This document shows positions 18,103-26,358 of a DNA stretch of 64,000 bases, one piece after another (within the stretch, counting starts at the first letter, position 1; each line of letters begins with the position of its first letter). The notes below the pieces were generated by a model, which was not told where the DNA came from, did no database searches, and saw only the letters and a program-made list of their open reading frames with translations. The stretch is taken from contig JASGDY010000064.1 in the NCBI GenBank assembly GCA_047606825.1, positions 1-64,000 on the forward strand, in the 5' to 3' direction. Source of the stretch: Rhizosphaericola sp047606825. Its GTDB lineage: Bacteria > Bacteroidota > Bacteroidia > Chitinophagales > Chitinophagaceae. The position numbers and the translations under genes are program-made.

Positions 18103-19137
18103 TTATAACAAAACAATATTGTCTGCATGTGCGGCCATGATATGCTTGGTCTGCCGGTTCAAGATGATGTCCTTGGCCGGCAGCCTGACTTTGGAAACCC
18201 CTACAAGGTTGCGATCCTCGTCCAGCAACTTCACGAACTCGTTGGCGAGGAATTTTCCATTGACGGACTTGATGCCCACCGTCAGCAGGCTATGGCGCTT
18301 TTGCAAGGCCTTGACTGCTCCGGCATCCAATATCAGTTCACCGATGGTGATGGAGCTGCTCGCCAGCCATCTGTTGCGGGAGTTGATGGTGACCTTCTTA
18401 GGTAAAAAAACCGTCCCGTTTTTGGCGTCCAAAGCACTCTGTATCGGACTTTCACCATCCAGTCCGCACATAACCACCTTGATGCCCAGCGAAACCGCCA
18501 GTTTGGCAAATGTCAGTTTGGACAACATCCCGCCCAGTCCGACGGCAGATTTCTCCATACGCACCAATTCCAATACCGACGGACTGATTTTTTCCACCGT
18601 CGGTACAATTTTGTTGTCCCTGTCACGCAGACCTCCGGCACTCGTGCACAATATCATGTTGGCGGCATCGAACCCTATAGCGATGAGTGTTGCCAACTCG
18701 TCGTTGTCCGAAAAGCGGAGTTCAAAGTTGCTCACCATGTCATTTTCGTTGACAATCGGGATGATGCCGTTTTTCCAAAACTCCTGGAATGTATTTTTCA
18801 TCTGTAGGAAAATGTTCCGGTCGGAGAAATGGTGGCGTTCGCACAAGACCTGCGCCACCATTTTGCCCTGTTTGGAGATATGCTGTGCATACAGGCGCAA
18901 CAACAGCGGGTTGCCAATGGCCGACGCAGCTTTGCGCTCCAACGTACTACCTTTGTAATGCTGGACGTATTTCTTGCCGCTGCTGACTGCTCCGCTGGAC
19001 ACCAGCACGAGGTGGTAGCGATCCGACAGACGCCCTATTTCCTTCGATATTTTCCTAATCGCCACCGTGTCGATATTGCCTTTGACATTTGTCAACAGCG
19101 CCGACCCGAGCTTTACAACGAGCACTTCTTTTACCAT
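18103..19137 (-). CDS. proB: Glutamate 5-kinase
   Basis: First enzyme of proline synthesis: phosphorylates glutamate. Kinase domain with VVKLGSALLT (about 7-16), LVLVSSGAVSSG (about 43), IVNENDMVS and the glycine-rich GLGGMLSKL. The C-terminal part after about residue 265 fits a PUA domain. The usual TDVDGLY motif is replaced by CTSAGGLRDRD, a mild deviation. 344 residues; proA follows directly. Confidence 0.95.
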   Translation of the reverse strand: MVKEVLVVKLGSALLTNVKGNIDTVAIRKISKEIGRLSDRYHLVLVSSGAVSSGKKYVQHYKGSTLERKAASAIGNPLLLRLYAQHISKQGKMVAQVLCERHHFSDRNIFLQMKNTFQEFWKNGIIPIVNENDMVSNFELRFSDNDELATLIAIGFDAANMILCTSAGGLRDRDNKIVPTVEKISPSVLELVRMEKSAVGLGGMLSKLTFAKLAVSLGIKVVMCGLDGESPIQSALDAKNGTVFLPKKVTINSRNRWLASSSITIGELILDAGAVKALQKRHSLLTVGIKSVNGKFLANEFVKLLDEDRNLVGVSKVRLPAKDIILNRQTKHIMAAHADNIVLL

Positions 19138-19346
19138 TTACACTGCGATTTGACGTAGCCTAACTGATTTACAATTGGTTTGGTGTAAAAATAATGGTAT
19201 TTTGTAATATATTGATTATGTCTACGCAATCGTATTCATTTGGATGATTTTGCCCATGCCCGATTTCCCACGCAAAGAGCATAAAGAAAGCAGTCTAAAC
19301 AGTGTAGAAAACAACCGAGCGTGATTCCCATATTCCTAAAATAGTG

Positions 19347-19488
19347 CCGGGCCTTAGACAAGGCCCGGACTTATTAAAGATACTTTTCTCACTTCTTATG
19401 AACACAGGGCAAAAGTAGTGTCCCCGTCCAAAACCATTGTTACGAAATCGGGAGAAACTATGCGGGATATTTTTTCCCGATTTCGTAA
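19347..19488. repeat. Two hairpins in the proB/receptor gap
   Basis: Within the gene-free stretch 19138-19721, CCGGGCCTT (19347-19355) pairs with AAGGCCCGG (19360-19368) around AGAC. TTACGAAATCGGG (19440-19452) pairs with CCCGATTTCGTAA (19476-19488). A partly decayed copy of the CTTTCGGTCTTTCCG motif from the VapBC flanks lies at about 19642-19656. No gene is supported here. Confidence 0.55.
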
Positions 19489-19667
19489 ATAGTTTTAACA
19501 GAAAATTGTAACAAGGGAAATGATTTTGTGATAAGGGAAGAGGGTCGGAATACGGAAAAACAGAAGCATGGTTGCCGCTGGCACGCACTGACAACGTCTA
19601 TAAACCCACAGCTAAAGCAGTGGACAATCCAACACTTCGCGACTTTCGGTCTTTCCGCCTCTAAACA

Positions 19668-19716
19668 CAAAAAAGGCCCCCGGTAGAAACCAGCGACCTA
19701 TTTAACACATGAGAAA
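19668..19716 (-). terminator. Terminator related to the twin small RNAs
   Basis: On the minus strand, directly behind the receptor stop, TTTTCTCAT is followed by a hairpin with a TTCT loop and a T-run (GGTCGCTGGT-TTCT-ACCGGGGGCC-TTTTTTG; one mismatch and two G-T pairs). Sequence order and loop are the same as in the elements at 48817-48890 and 49155-49235. It is at least a terminator for the receptor gene and may also yield a 3'-end small RNA. Confidence 0.5.
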
Positions 19717-19721
19717 ATATT

Positions 19722-22169
19722 TTATTTGGACTTGATACGGCTTTGTTCTTCGTCGGTGGCGCCATCACGGTCGCGCGACTTGACGCTCGCTCCTTTTTTG
19801 AAACGCCAGGTCAAGGAAACATTGAGCCGACGCGAATCCCATTTGTTGCTGACATAAGCATCGACATTGCCGTAGATAATATTGACCTTGGAACCATTGG
19901 TCCGGAAAATGTCGTTGACATTGACCTTGACGGTAACGTTGTCCTTCAGTATGTTTTTTTGGATACCAAAATTGACTTGGTACTGCGGATGTATCTCATA
20001 CAATCCCCAGACCATCGACGAATGGTAAAAGCCACTTATCTCGGCCTTGAATCCTTTGGGCAACGTAAACGTGTTGGTCGCATTGTAGGCAAACGTATTC
20101 TTGCGGAACTTCAACGGTTCGTCCATGTACGTGCCATCGACGATATTGCGCCAACCGCTGAGGTTGTTGTTGCTTGTCCACCATTTGGTCACCGGAATAT
20201 TGAGTGAAACATTGAGCGTAATGTTGTCCGTCGTACCGAGGTTGTCCTTGGTCTGGTAAGTAACTCTTGCTGCATCTTCCTGTTTCAACAAGTCGGTAAT
20301 CACACGCGAGGTATGCGTGTAGTTGAGCGATGTGACGACCAGACTTTTATAACCGTATGACGCCTCGACCGAATTGGCAATCTGCGGTTGCAGGAACGGA
20401 TTGCCCTGTCCATAAGTGTAGGGGTCGAGGTATTCTACAAACGGGTTCAAGTCCTCGTAGTCCGGCCGCATGATGCGTCGGTTGTAGGTCAGTCCGTAAG
20501 TGTTGTCCTCTCCTACTTTCTTTTGCAGAAATATGGTTGGAAACAACTGGAAATAGTTGCGCTTGACCGTCGAGTCGTTGATATATTGGTGTCCATCGGA
20601 TACCGTCTGTTCGCCACGCAGGCCGAGCTGCACCGACCAACCTTTGGCAAATTCCTTGTTGAAATTGGCATAACCTGCATTGATATTTTCCTTGTACCGA
20701 AAATGGTTGGTCACGGTCACGTCGGTCTGCCAGGCGTTGTCCACCCAGTTGAAATATTGCGCATTGTTGTCGGAAGTGACAAAACTGGATTTCCATCCGG
20801 CGGTAAATTTGGCTTTGTCGGAAATCGGAAGCACATAATCCAGCTTGCCCGTTTTGATTTCAATCAGCGACGGCAGGTTTCCTTCGCGGATATACGGATT
20901 GAGACCTGCGTTGCTGAGCATGTCGCCCTGCGCGTCGTATTTGCGGGTATCGTAATCGGCGATGCGGCGGCTGTTGAATTTGGCATAAGCAAAGTCCGCC
21001 ATGATGTACGAACCTTCTTTTTTAAAATCATGTTTGTAGTTGAGGTCGTAAGTGATGTTGGTCCATCTGCCCGTTTCGTTGCTCAGCGTCACAATCGAAC
21101 TATCCAACTGGGAAAGACTGGAAAAAAGCGTTGTGTTGTTGGCGATTTCCTTGTTGGGGTTGATGTCACCGTTGACCGAGACGCCCAATGTATTGGCAGA
21201 GTCGATATAATAATCCGCGCCTATTTTGTAATTATAATCTTCCGACTTGTTTTTACGATAGCCTTCTTGGACACTCGTGATAGGCGTAGGAACGACGGAA
21301 GACTGTGCAAATTCGCGGGAGATATATTGGGAACTCCAACGCTTGGACTTGTTGAACCCGAGGTTGCCATATACGTTGAGTTTGCCGTTCCTATAGTTGA
21401 ACGTACCGTTGTAGTTCTGGCGGGGGAAACGTCCCTGGCCATAACCAGCAGTCAAGTTGCCATTAAATCCCATAGCCTTGTTTTTCTTCGTGACGATGTT
21501 GATGATGCCCGCGTTGCCCGCCGCGTCGTATTGGGCAGGCGGATGCGTCATGACCTCGATGTTTTGGATATTGTTGGCATCCATACCTTTCAGCAGGTTG
21601 GCGAGCTGGTCGCCAGCGAGATAGGTCGGTTTACCGTCGATATAGATCATCACGCCGCTCTTGCCTTGCAGGCTGACCGCGTTGTTGCTGTTGTCGACAA
21701 TCACCCCCGGCACTTTGTCCAACACTTCCCACGCATTGCTCCCGACCGCCGTCACGCTGTTGGCGATATTGACAATGGTCTTGTCAATCTGTTGCTGTAT
21801 GAAGGGTTTCTGCGTGGAAACGGTTACGGCGTTCATATCTTTTTGCTTTTCCTCCAACACGATTTCGGGTAATAAGGTTTTGCTTTTTTTGTAGGCAAAT
21901 GGTGCGGAATAACGGTCTTCGTAACCCACAGCCTGCACCTGCACCAAAAACTGTCCTTCAACCCCGTAAGGCAACACGAAATGCCCGCTGTCATTGGACA
22001 AAACCGCCTTGACCAGGCTCGAATCCTTGGCAGCCAACAGGTTGACCGAAGCGTTGCCGACGGCATGGCCATTGCCGGAAACCAGCCCCTCGACCGTCTG
22101 CGCATACAGCTTAAAATAGATTGAACTTGACAGTATCAACATTACAAACAATAACTTTTTCATCTCCAT
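19722..22169 (-). CDS. Outer-membrane beta-barrel receptor with carboxypeptidase-regulatory-like domain
   Basis: 815 residues. Signal peptide (cleavage near KLYAQ, about residue 24), then a carboxypeptidase-regulatory-like beta-sandwich (about 25-110), a TonB plug domain (VLDKVPGVIVDNSNNAVSLQ, IYIDGKPTYL) and a large barrel of the outer_membrane_beta-barrel family 3 type. Such proteins act like TonB-dependent receptors, but the ligand is unknown. No SusD-like partner is adjacent. An in-frame ATG two codons downstream (22163) is an equally possible start. Confidence 0.88.
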   Translation of the reverse strand: MEMKKLLFVMLILSSSIYFKLYAQTVEGLVSGNGHAVGNASVNLLAAKDSSLVKAVLSNDSGHFVLPYGVEGQFLVQVQAVGYEDRYSAPFAYKKSKTLLPEIVLEEKQKDMNAVTVSTQKPFIQQQIDKTIVNIANSVTAVGSNAWEVLDKVPGVIVDNSNNAVSLQGKSGVMIYIDGKPTYLAGDQLANLLKGMDANNIQNIEVMTHPPAQYDAAGNAGIINIVTKKNKAMGFNGNLTAGYGQGRFPRQNYNGTFNYRNGKLNVYGNLGFNKSKRWSSQYISREFAQSSVVPTPITSVQEGYRKNKSEDYNYKIGADYYIDSANTLGVSVNGDINPNKEIANNTTLFSSLSQLDSSIVTLSNETGRWTNITYDLNYKHDFKKEGSYIMADFAYAKFNSRRIADYDTRKYDAQGDMLSNAGLNPYIREGNLPSLIEIKTGKLDYVLPISDKAKFTAGWKSSFVTSDNNAQYFNWVDNAWQTDVTVTNHFRYKENINAGYANFNKEFAKGWSVQLGLRGEQTVSDGHQYINDSTVKRNYFQLFPTIFLQKKVGEDNTYGLTYNRRIMRPDYEDLNPFVEYLDPYTYGQGNPFLQPQIANSVEASYGYKSLVVTSLNYTHTSRVITDLLKQEDAARVTYQTKDNLGTTDNITLNVSLNIPVTKWWTSNNNLSGWRNIVDGTYMDEPLKFRKNTFAYNATNTFTLPKGFKAEISGFYHSSMVWGLYEIHPQYQVNFGIQKNILKDNVTVKVNVNDIFRTNGSKVNIIYGNVDAYVSNKWDSRRLNVSLTWRFKKGASVKSRDRDGATDEEQSRIKSK

Positions 22170-22429
22170 ACAAACGTTTTTCTGAATTATTTTCCAAAGA
22201 AAGGTACTTTGTTTTGCATAGTACCATACATAATAGATAAACGGACGATATCAGGTATGAACGGACAACATGTAAAACGGATTGCTTTCTTGTGGTATGG
22301 TTACCTATTGGAACGATAGATTCAAAAAAAGGTTACAACAAAAACATTATTTCCAAGAGCATCAATTGCATACAAGAGTCGGTTTTCATGAAAAAGTTGC
22401 AAGTAGAGAAGAAGTTTTTTTAAAAGACC

Positions 22430-22515
22430 AAATACGGAAAGACGGAGAGCCCAAATATCTGAAGCCACTACCTTTCGGTCTTTACGTCCTCGGGCTTTCC
22501 CGTCTTTTCTCAAAA
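22430..22515. repeat. Hairpin repeat left of the toxin-antitoxin pair
   Basis: Imperfect inverted repeat with arms near AAAGACGGAGAGCCC and GGGCTTTCCCGTCTTT. It contains ATCTGAAGCCACTACCTTTCGGTCTTT in pieces; this 27-bp core (22457-22483) is repeated exactly at 23157-23183 on the other side of the pair. No gene is supported in the rest of the 22170-22549 gap. Confidence 0.65.
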
Positions 22516-22549
22516 AAATCCTATTTTCGTAAACGTAAAATGAAACCAC

Positions 22550-22765
22550 ATGGACACGAAAGCATTAAATACGGCCAAAGAAAATTTGGTACGCTATATC
22601 CTCAAAGAGACCGACGAGAATATCATTGAGGCACTCCAGCGCGTGGTTTCCGAAAAAAAGGCATCAACGCCAAAACCCAAAACACTCACAAGACACTTGG
22701 GTAAATTAAAACGTGGCATAGACGGTCTCTCCTATCAAAAAATGGTACGGAATGAATGGGATTGA
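22550..22765 (+). CDS. Putative antitoxin of a VapBC-like pair
   Basis: A 71-residue protein, mostly helical at the N-terminus (NTAKENLVRYILKETDENIIEALQRVV) with a Lys/Pro-rich middle and a C-terminal segment (RHLGKLKRGIDGLSYQKMVRNEWD) that could wrap the toxin. I do not recognise a named antitoxin family. The function is inferred from its size and its 14-bp overlap with the PIN-domain gene, a typical toxin-antitoxin arrangement in which the antitoxin comes first. Confidence 0.7.
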   Translation: MDTKALNTAKENLVRYILKETDENIIEALQRVVSEKKASTPKPKTLTRHLGKLKRGIDGLSYQKMVRNEWD

Positions 22766-23120
22766 TTATTTGGCAGACACCAATATCTTGCTCTATATAT
22801 TGGAAGACCTACCGCAAACACAAGAATTGAGCAAGCATTTTTTCGCCGTTTCCGTCATCACAGAAATCGAACTGTTAGGTAAAAAAGACATTACCACCCA
22901 GGAAGCCAATATCATAAAAAAGATATTACAAGATTGCGTATTATTACCTTTTACAGATGAGGTGAAAGAAAAAGCCATCGAACTCAAACAAAAATACGCC
23001 ATCAAAATCCCGGACTCAATCATCGCCGCAACAGCCATTCTCCACAACCTAACAATAGCCACCGCGGACAAAGGTTTTCAAAAAATTGCTGGATTAAAAT
23101 CTTTTATATTGGAGTTTTGA
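22752..23120 (+). CDS. PIN-domain toxin (VapC-like ribonuclease)
   Basis: 122 residues with the PIN-domain acidic residues: Asp9 in YLADTNILLYIL, Glu in VITEIELLG (about 40), Asp in IPDSIIAATAI (about 91) and Asp in IATADKGF (about 109). PIN toxins cut RNA (often tRNA or rRNA) with Mg2+ or Mn2+. It overlaps the upstream antitoxin gene. The pair is bracketed by two copies of a hairpin repeat, which suggests it moved as a unit. Confidence 0.88.
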   Translation: MNGIDYLADTNILLYILEDLPQTQELSKHFFAVSVITEIELLGKKDITTQEANIIKKILQDCVLLPFTDEVKEKAIELKQKYAIKIPDSIIAATAILHNLTIATADKGFQKIAGLKSFILEF

Positions 23121-23213
23121 TAGAAGACCGATGACGGAAGGGCGGAGAGTACGAAGATCTGAAGCCACTACCTTTCGGTCTTTCCCTACTTTTCCGTCAT
23201 CTTCCCTATCTTT
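23120..23213. repeat. Hairpin repeat right of the toxin-antitoxin pair
   Basis: Imperfect inverted repeat (arms near GATGACGGAAGGGCGGAG and TTTTCCGTCATCTTCC). It carries the same 27-bp core (23157-23183) as the left element at 22457-22483, in the same orientation. Both start within a few bases of the toxin-antitoxin genes. Confidence 0.65.
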
Positions 23214-23218
23214 AGCCG

Positions 23219-23722
23219 ATGAAACAAGCACTTGACGCACTCAAAAAAATAAAAGTATTTGTATTTGACATAGACGGCGTATTGACAGACGGCAGCGTGG
23301 GACTATTGCCCGACGGTACACAGATGCGCACGATGAACGTAAAAGACGGATTCGGACTGGAATATGCCGTCAAAAAAGGTTATCATATCGTTGTCATCTC
23401 CAAAGGCAACTCCCCGGAATCCGAAAAACGGTTGCGGTTGCTCGGTGTACAACAGGTACACATCAATGTCAAACAGAAGCTCCCGTTGTTGACAGAAGTG
23501 CTGCAACAACTGCACTGCACACAGGAAGAAGCGGTCTATGTCGGCGACGATATCCCTGACCTCGAGTGCATGGACGTAGTTGGCTATTCCTGCTGTCCGT
23601 CGGACGCCGTGGAAGAAGTGAAAACGCGCGTAGACTATATCATTCCCGTTACGGGCGGTCGTGGTGTCGCACGTCATATCCTGAAAAGGGTGTTGGCGGC
23701 GCAAGGCAATTGGGACTTTTAA
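23219..23722 (+). CDS. kdsC: 3-deoxy-D-manno-octulosonate 8-phosphate phosphatase
   Basis: HAD-superfamily phosphatase that releases phosphate from KDO-8-P in lipopolysaccharide core synthesis. 167 residues without a cap domain, the KdsC (C0) layout. Motif I is FDIDGVLTDG (about 17), motif II is ISKGNS (about 61), and motif III/IV is YVGDDIPDLECM (about 108). GGRGVARHIL near the end is also typical. Acts in the cytoplasm as a tetramer in known cases. No other KDO gene is adjacent. Confidence 0.92.
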   Translation: MKQALDALKKIKVFVFDIDGVLTDGSVGLLPDGTQMRTMNVKDGFGLEYAVKKGYHIVVISKGNSPESEKRLRLLGVQQVHINVKQKLPLLTEVLQQLHCTQEEAVYVGDDIPDLECMDVVGYSCCPSDAVEEVKTRVDYIIPVTGGRGVARHILKRVLAAQGNWDF

Positions 23723-23954
23723 TTTGATAATTTGGTGATTTGATAATTTGATAATGAAACTAAATCAGGATTGACAGAACGATAGGATTGACAGGATTTG
23801 TTTCACAAGATATAAAAATACGAGACAAAGATGCCTACCCACCCAGGGAGACGGTAAGGTATTCCTGTTTGAACCTTTCCGTTCAGCGAGAAGTATAAAA
23901 AACCACAGCAATCAAATAGATTACATAAACCATAGATTAGAAAACTTACTAATA

Positions 23955-24890
23955 TTGACCAAGTTTACCGCATTTTTCCGACTAATCAGATGGCCTAATC
24001 TCTTGTTTATAGGCCTAACGCAATCCTTGTTTATCTATTGCGTGCTGGGACCTATACTCAAGTCGGAGTCGTTTGGGCGTATGCCCATATTGGAATGGAA
24101 AAACAGCGTACTGTTCATACTGGGTACGGTATTGATAACGGCGGGAAGCTATATCATCAACGATTATTTTGATGCCAACAGGGACTTGATGAACCGTCCC
24201 GACGCCGTCATCATCGGCAAAACCATCCATCGGCACTGGGCCATCGCCTGCCACAGCACTCTTTCTGCATTGGGTGTGTTGATTGGATTCTACCTTGATT
24301 TCACCGCTTCTACCCTATTGCTCGGGCCGATTAATTTTGGGTGTACGTTTTTGTTGTTTTTGTATTCCGTTTCCTTGAAAAAAACACCATTGGCAGGCAA
24401 TATCTTGATTTCATTGTTGACGGCATGGACAATCTGGTCCTGTACCTGGTGCAACACGGCAACAATTATAAAGTCTGCACAACTTGTTGACACTGTGCGC
24501 ATTACGCGTGTAACGCTGATGTATGGCGGTTTTGCGTTTATTATTTCGCTGATACGGGAGGCCATCAAGGACTTGGAAGACGTGGACATCGACCGCAAAG
24601 TCAACTACCGCACGATGCCCATCGTCTGGGGCATCAATGCCTCCCGGATTTTTGTATGGGTGTGGATGTTTGTCATGGTAGGTTTGCTGGGCAGTGTATT
24701 TATCTACTTATTGGTAAGCCAACGATGGGTATCGGCCGCATTTTGTCTAATATGCATAACTTTGCCGTTTCTCAAAGTCATCAAGGACTTTATCAGAGCG
24801 CATTCTCCGGAAGAGTACCGACGTGTACGCGGCCAGGTTAAATGGGTAATGCTCGCCGGCATCCTGACGATGTTATTGATACACTTTTAA
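23955..24890 (+). CDS. UbiA-family prenyltransferase
   Basis: 311 residues with about eight hydrophobic segments. Two Asp-rich motifs bind the prenyl diphosphate: NDYFDANRD (about 72) and DLEDVDIDR (about 208). Bacteroidota homologues are often named geranylgeranylglycerol-phosphate geranylgeranyltransferase; menaquinone or heme-pathway use is also possible, and the acceptor cannot be read from sequence. The start is a TTG; no earlier or nearby ATG fits the first membrane segment. Its TAA overlaps the ATG of maf. Confidence 0.85.
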   Translation: MTKFTAFFRLIRWPNLLFIGLTQSLFIYCVLGPILKSESFGRMPILEWKNSVLFILGTVLITAGSYIINDYFDANRDLMNRPDAVIIGKTIHRHWAIACHSTLSALGVLIGFYLDFTASTLLLGPINFGCTFLLFLYSVSLKKTPLAGNILISLLTAWTIWSCTWCNTATIIKSAQLVDTVRITRVTLMYGGFAFIISLIREAIKDLEDVDIDRKVNYRTMPIVWGINASRIFVWVWMFVMVGLLGSVFIYLLVSQRWVSAAFCLICITLPFLKVIKDFIRAHSPEEYRRVRGQVKWVMLAGILTMLLIHF

Positions 24891-25468
24891 TGCACACAAT
24901 GATCGAATTGAAACAGCCTATCGTATTGGCAAGCAAGTCGCCACGTAGAAAAAGTATATGCGAACTGGCAGACGTTCCCTTTGAAGTTTATGTCATCGAC
25001 ACGGACGAAACCGTGAATCCACGACTTCCCGTAGAAGAAATCCCCATTGCCATCGCCGTCGACAAAATGAACGCGGTAAAACAACAATTTGCACTATACG
25101 ACCGCACCATCTTGGCGGCAGACACCATCGTCGAACTCGACGGACACGTCATCGGAAAACCCAAAGACAGTGAAGCCGCTATTGCGACACTGCAATTCCT
25201 TTCGGGTCGCACGCACCGCGTCATCACAGGCATTGCCTTGTACACGCCAGAAAAAACAGCATTTTTCTCCGAAACAACCTACGTCACATTCAACATACTT
25301 TCCAACGAACAGATTGCCTATTATGTAGACAAATACAAACCCTATGACAAAGCGGGCGCCTACGCCATCCAAGAATGGATCGGTGCCGTCGCCATCAAGG
25401 AAATCAAAGGCGATTTTTACAACGTAATGGGACTGCCGATACAGAAGGTATTGCCATTGTTGGGGTAG
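24890..25468 (+). CDS. maf: Maf-family nucleotide pyrophosphatase
   Basis: House-cleaning enzyme that hydrolyses non-canonical or modified nucleoside triphosphates; older literature calls it a septum inhibitor. The start overlaps the prenyltransferase stop as TAATG, hence 192 residues; ATG at 24899 is also possible. Motifs are the N-terminal LASKSPRRK, the catalytic region ILAADTIVELDG, and KPYDKAGAYAIQEW. The overlap suggests translational coupling with the prenyltransferase. Confidence 0.92.
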   Translation: MHTMIELKQPIVLASKSPRRKSICELADVPFEVYVIDTDETVNPRLPVEEIPIAIAVDKMNAVKQQFALYDRTILAADTIVELDGHVIGKPKDSEAAIATLQFLSGRTHRVITGIALYTPEKTAFFSETTYVTFNILSNEQIAYYVDKYKPYDKAGAYAIQEWIGAVAIKEIKGDFYNVMGLPIQKVLPLLG

Positions 25469-25543
25469 TCGCAGGTTACAGGTTCCAAGTTATACCCGGT
25501 ATGGGATAGAATGTGTAATGAAAAGACTGCAACTTGAAACTTT

Positions 25544-26323
25544 TCACAACATCGCATTCTGCACAATGACAGCACCTTCCTTTCCCCAACTTTTCAGGCG
25601 TCCCTGCAACAGATTAAAATAATCCTTGTTGTTGTATGGCTTGCCTTTGGTCGGGGGTTTGAGGGACATTTCCGGCACACGCGGCGCCACGGACACTTTG
25701 GTGGCGAACCAAGTCGTGTGTTCATGTGGAAGTGCCACGCCCAATATCATTCCGGGCAAACCGTTGAAAGATTCGGGACCTCCGGGCGTGATGATCGCGT
25801 CCGTGAAAAATGCGACCACATACACCGAATCCATGATGACGGCATTGGCGCGCCTACACGGAAATCCAGCGATGTCGCGCAGTTCGTCCGTTATTTTCCA
25901 CTGTATCTGCCGTGTGGTGTCCGTGATAAGAAAATGCTCCTCAAATACATTTTTCAAGGAAACGGACTGTTGCTTTTGCAGGTCGGAATACACCGTATTG
26001 TCCTTTGCCGTACTGTTGAAATCGTTGATACCGCCGCTGGGCGCGTCGTCGATAACCGGCGTGTACAAGGTCTTGCCATTGCTGAACGCGAGGTTGAACT
26101 GCGTCTTGGTAAATTTGTACCCCGATTTTTTGTAGGCATCCAATAGCTGCTGCGACCAACCGTCATCGTCGTTGCCCCACCTTTCCTGAATAAGCGCCAG
26201 GCTGTTGACCGTCTTTTCGTAAGTGATGTTGCCTTGCGTCAAGAACGTTTCGTTTTGCGCTTTGGCGCGACCTATTGCCATACAGGAAAATAGCAGCAGG
26301 AAAAAATAGCATCTGTTTTGCAT
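25544..26323 (-). CDS. GLPGLI family protein
   Basis: 259 residues with a signal peptide (cleavage near AKAQ). The family-defining motif is present as FNGLPGMILGV (about 190). GLPGLI proteins are restricted to Bacteroidota, have unknown function and are often encoded next to a beta-barrel outer-membrane receptor, exactly as here: the gene lies 35 bp behind the receptor and is probably cotranscribed. Confidence 0.9.
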   Translation of the reverse strand: MQNRCYFFLLLFSCMAIGRAKAQNETFLTQGNITYEKTVNSLALIQERWGNDDDGWSQQLLDAYKKSGYKFTKTQFNLAFSNGKTLYTPVIDDAPSGGINDFNSTAKDNTVYSDLQKQQSVSLKNVFEEHFLITDTTRQIQWKITDELRDIAGFPCRRANAVIMDSVYVVAFFTDAIITPGGPESFNGLPGMILGVALPHEHTTWFATKVSVAPRVPEMSLKPPTKGKPYNNKDYFNLLQGRLKSWGKEGAVIVQNAML

Positions 26324-26358
26324 CGTTCATTTCTTTTTGTCAAATAAAAAAATCTTTT

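Noticed and set aside
18119..18958. 279-codon plus-strand frame
   Set aside because: Antisense to proB; no independent support.
19295..19594. 99-codon minus-strand frame in the proB/receptor gap
   Set aside because: It runs through two hairpins, and the protein is a mix of low-confidence residues with no signal or fold; probably chance.
20388..21872. 494-codon plus-strand frame
   Set aside because: It lies wholly antisense to the outer-membrane receptor at 19722-22169, which has signal peptide, plug and barrel features; the antisense frame has none.
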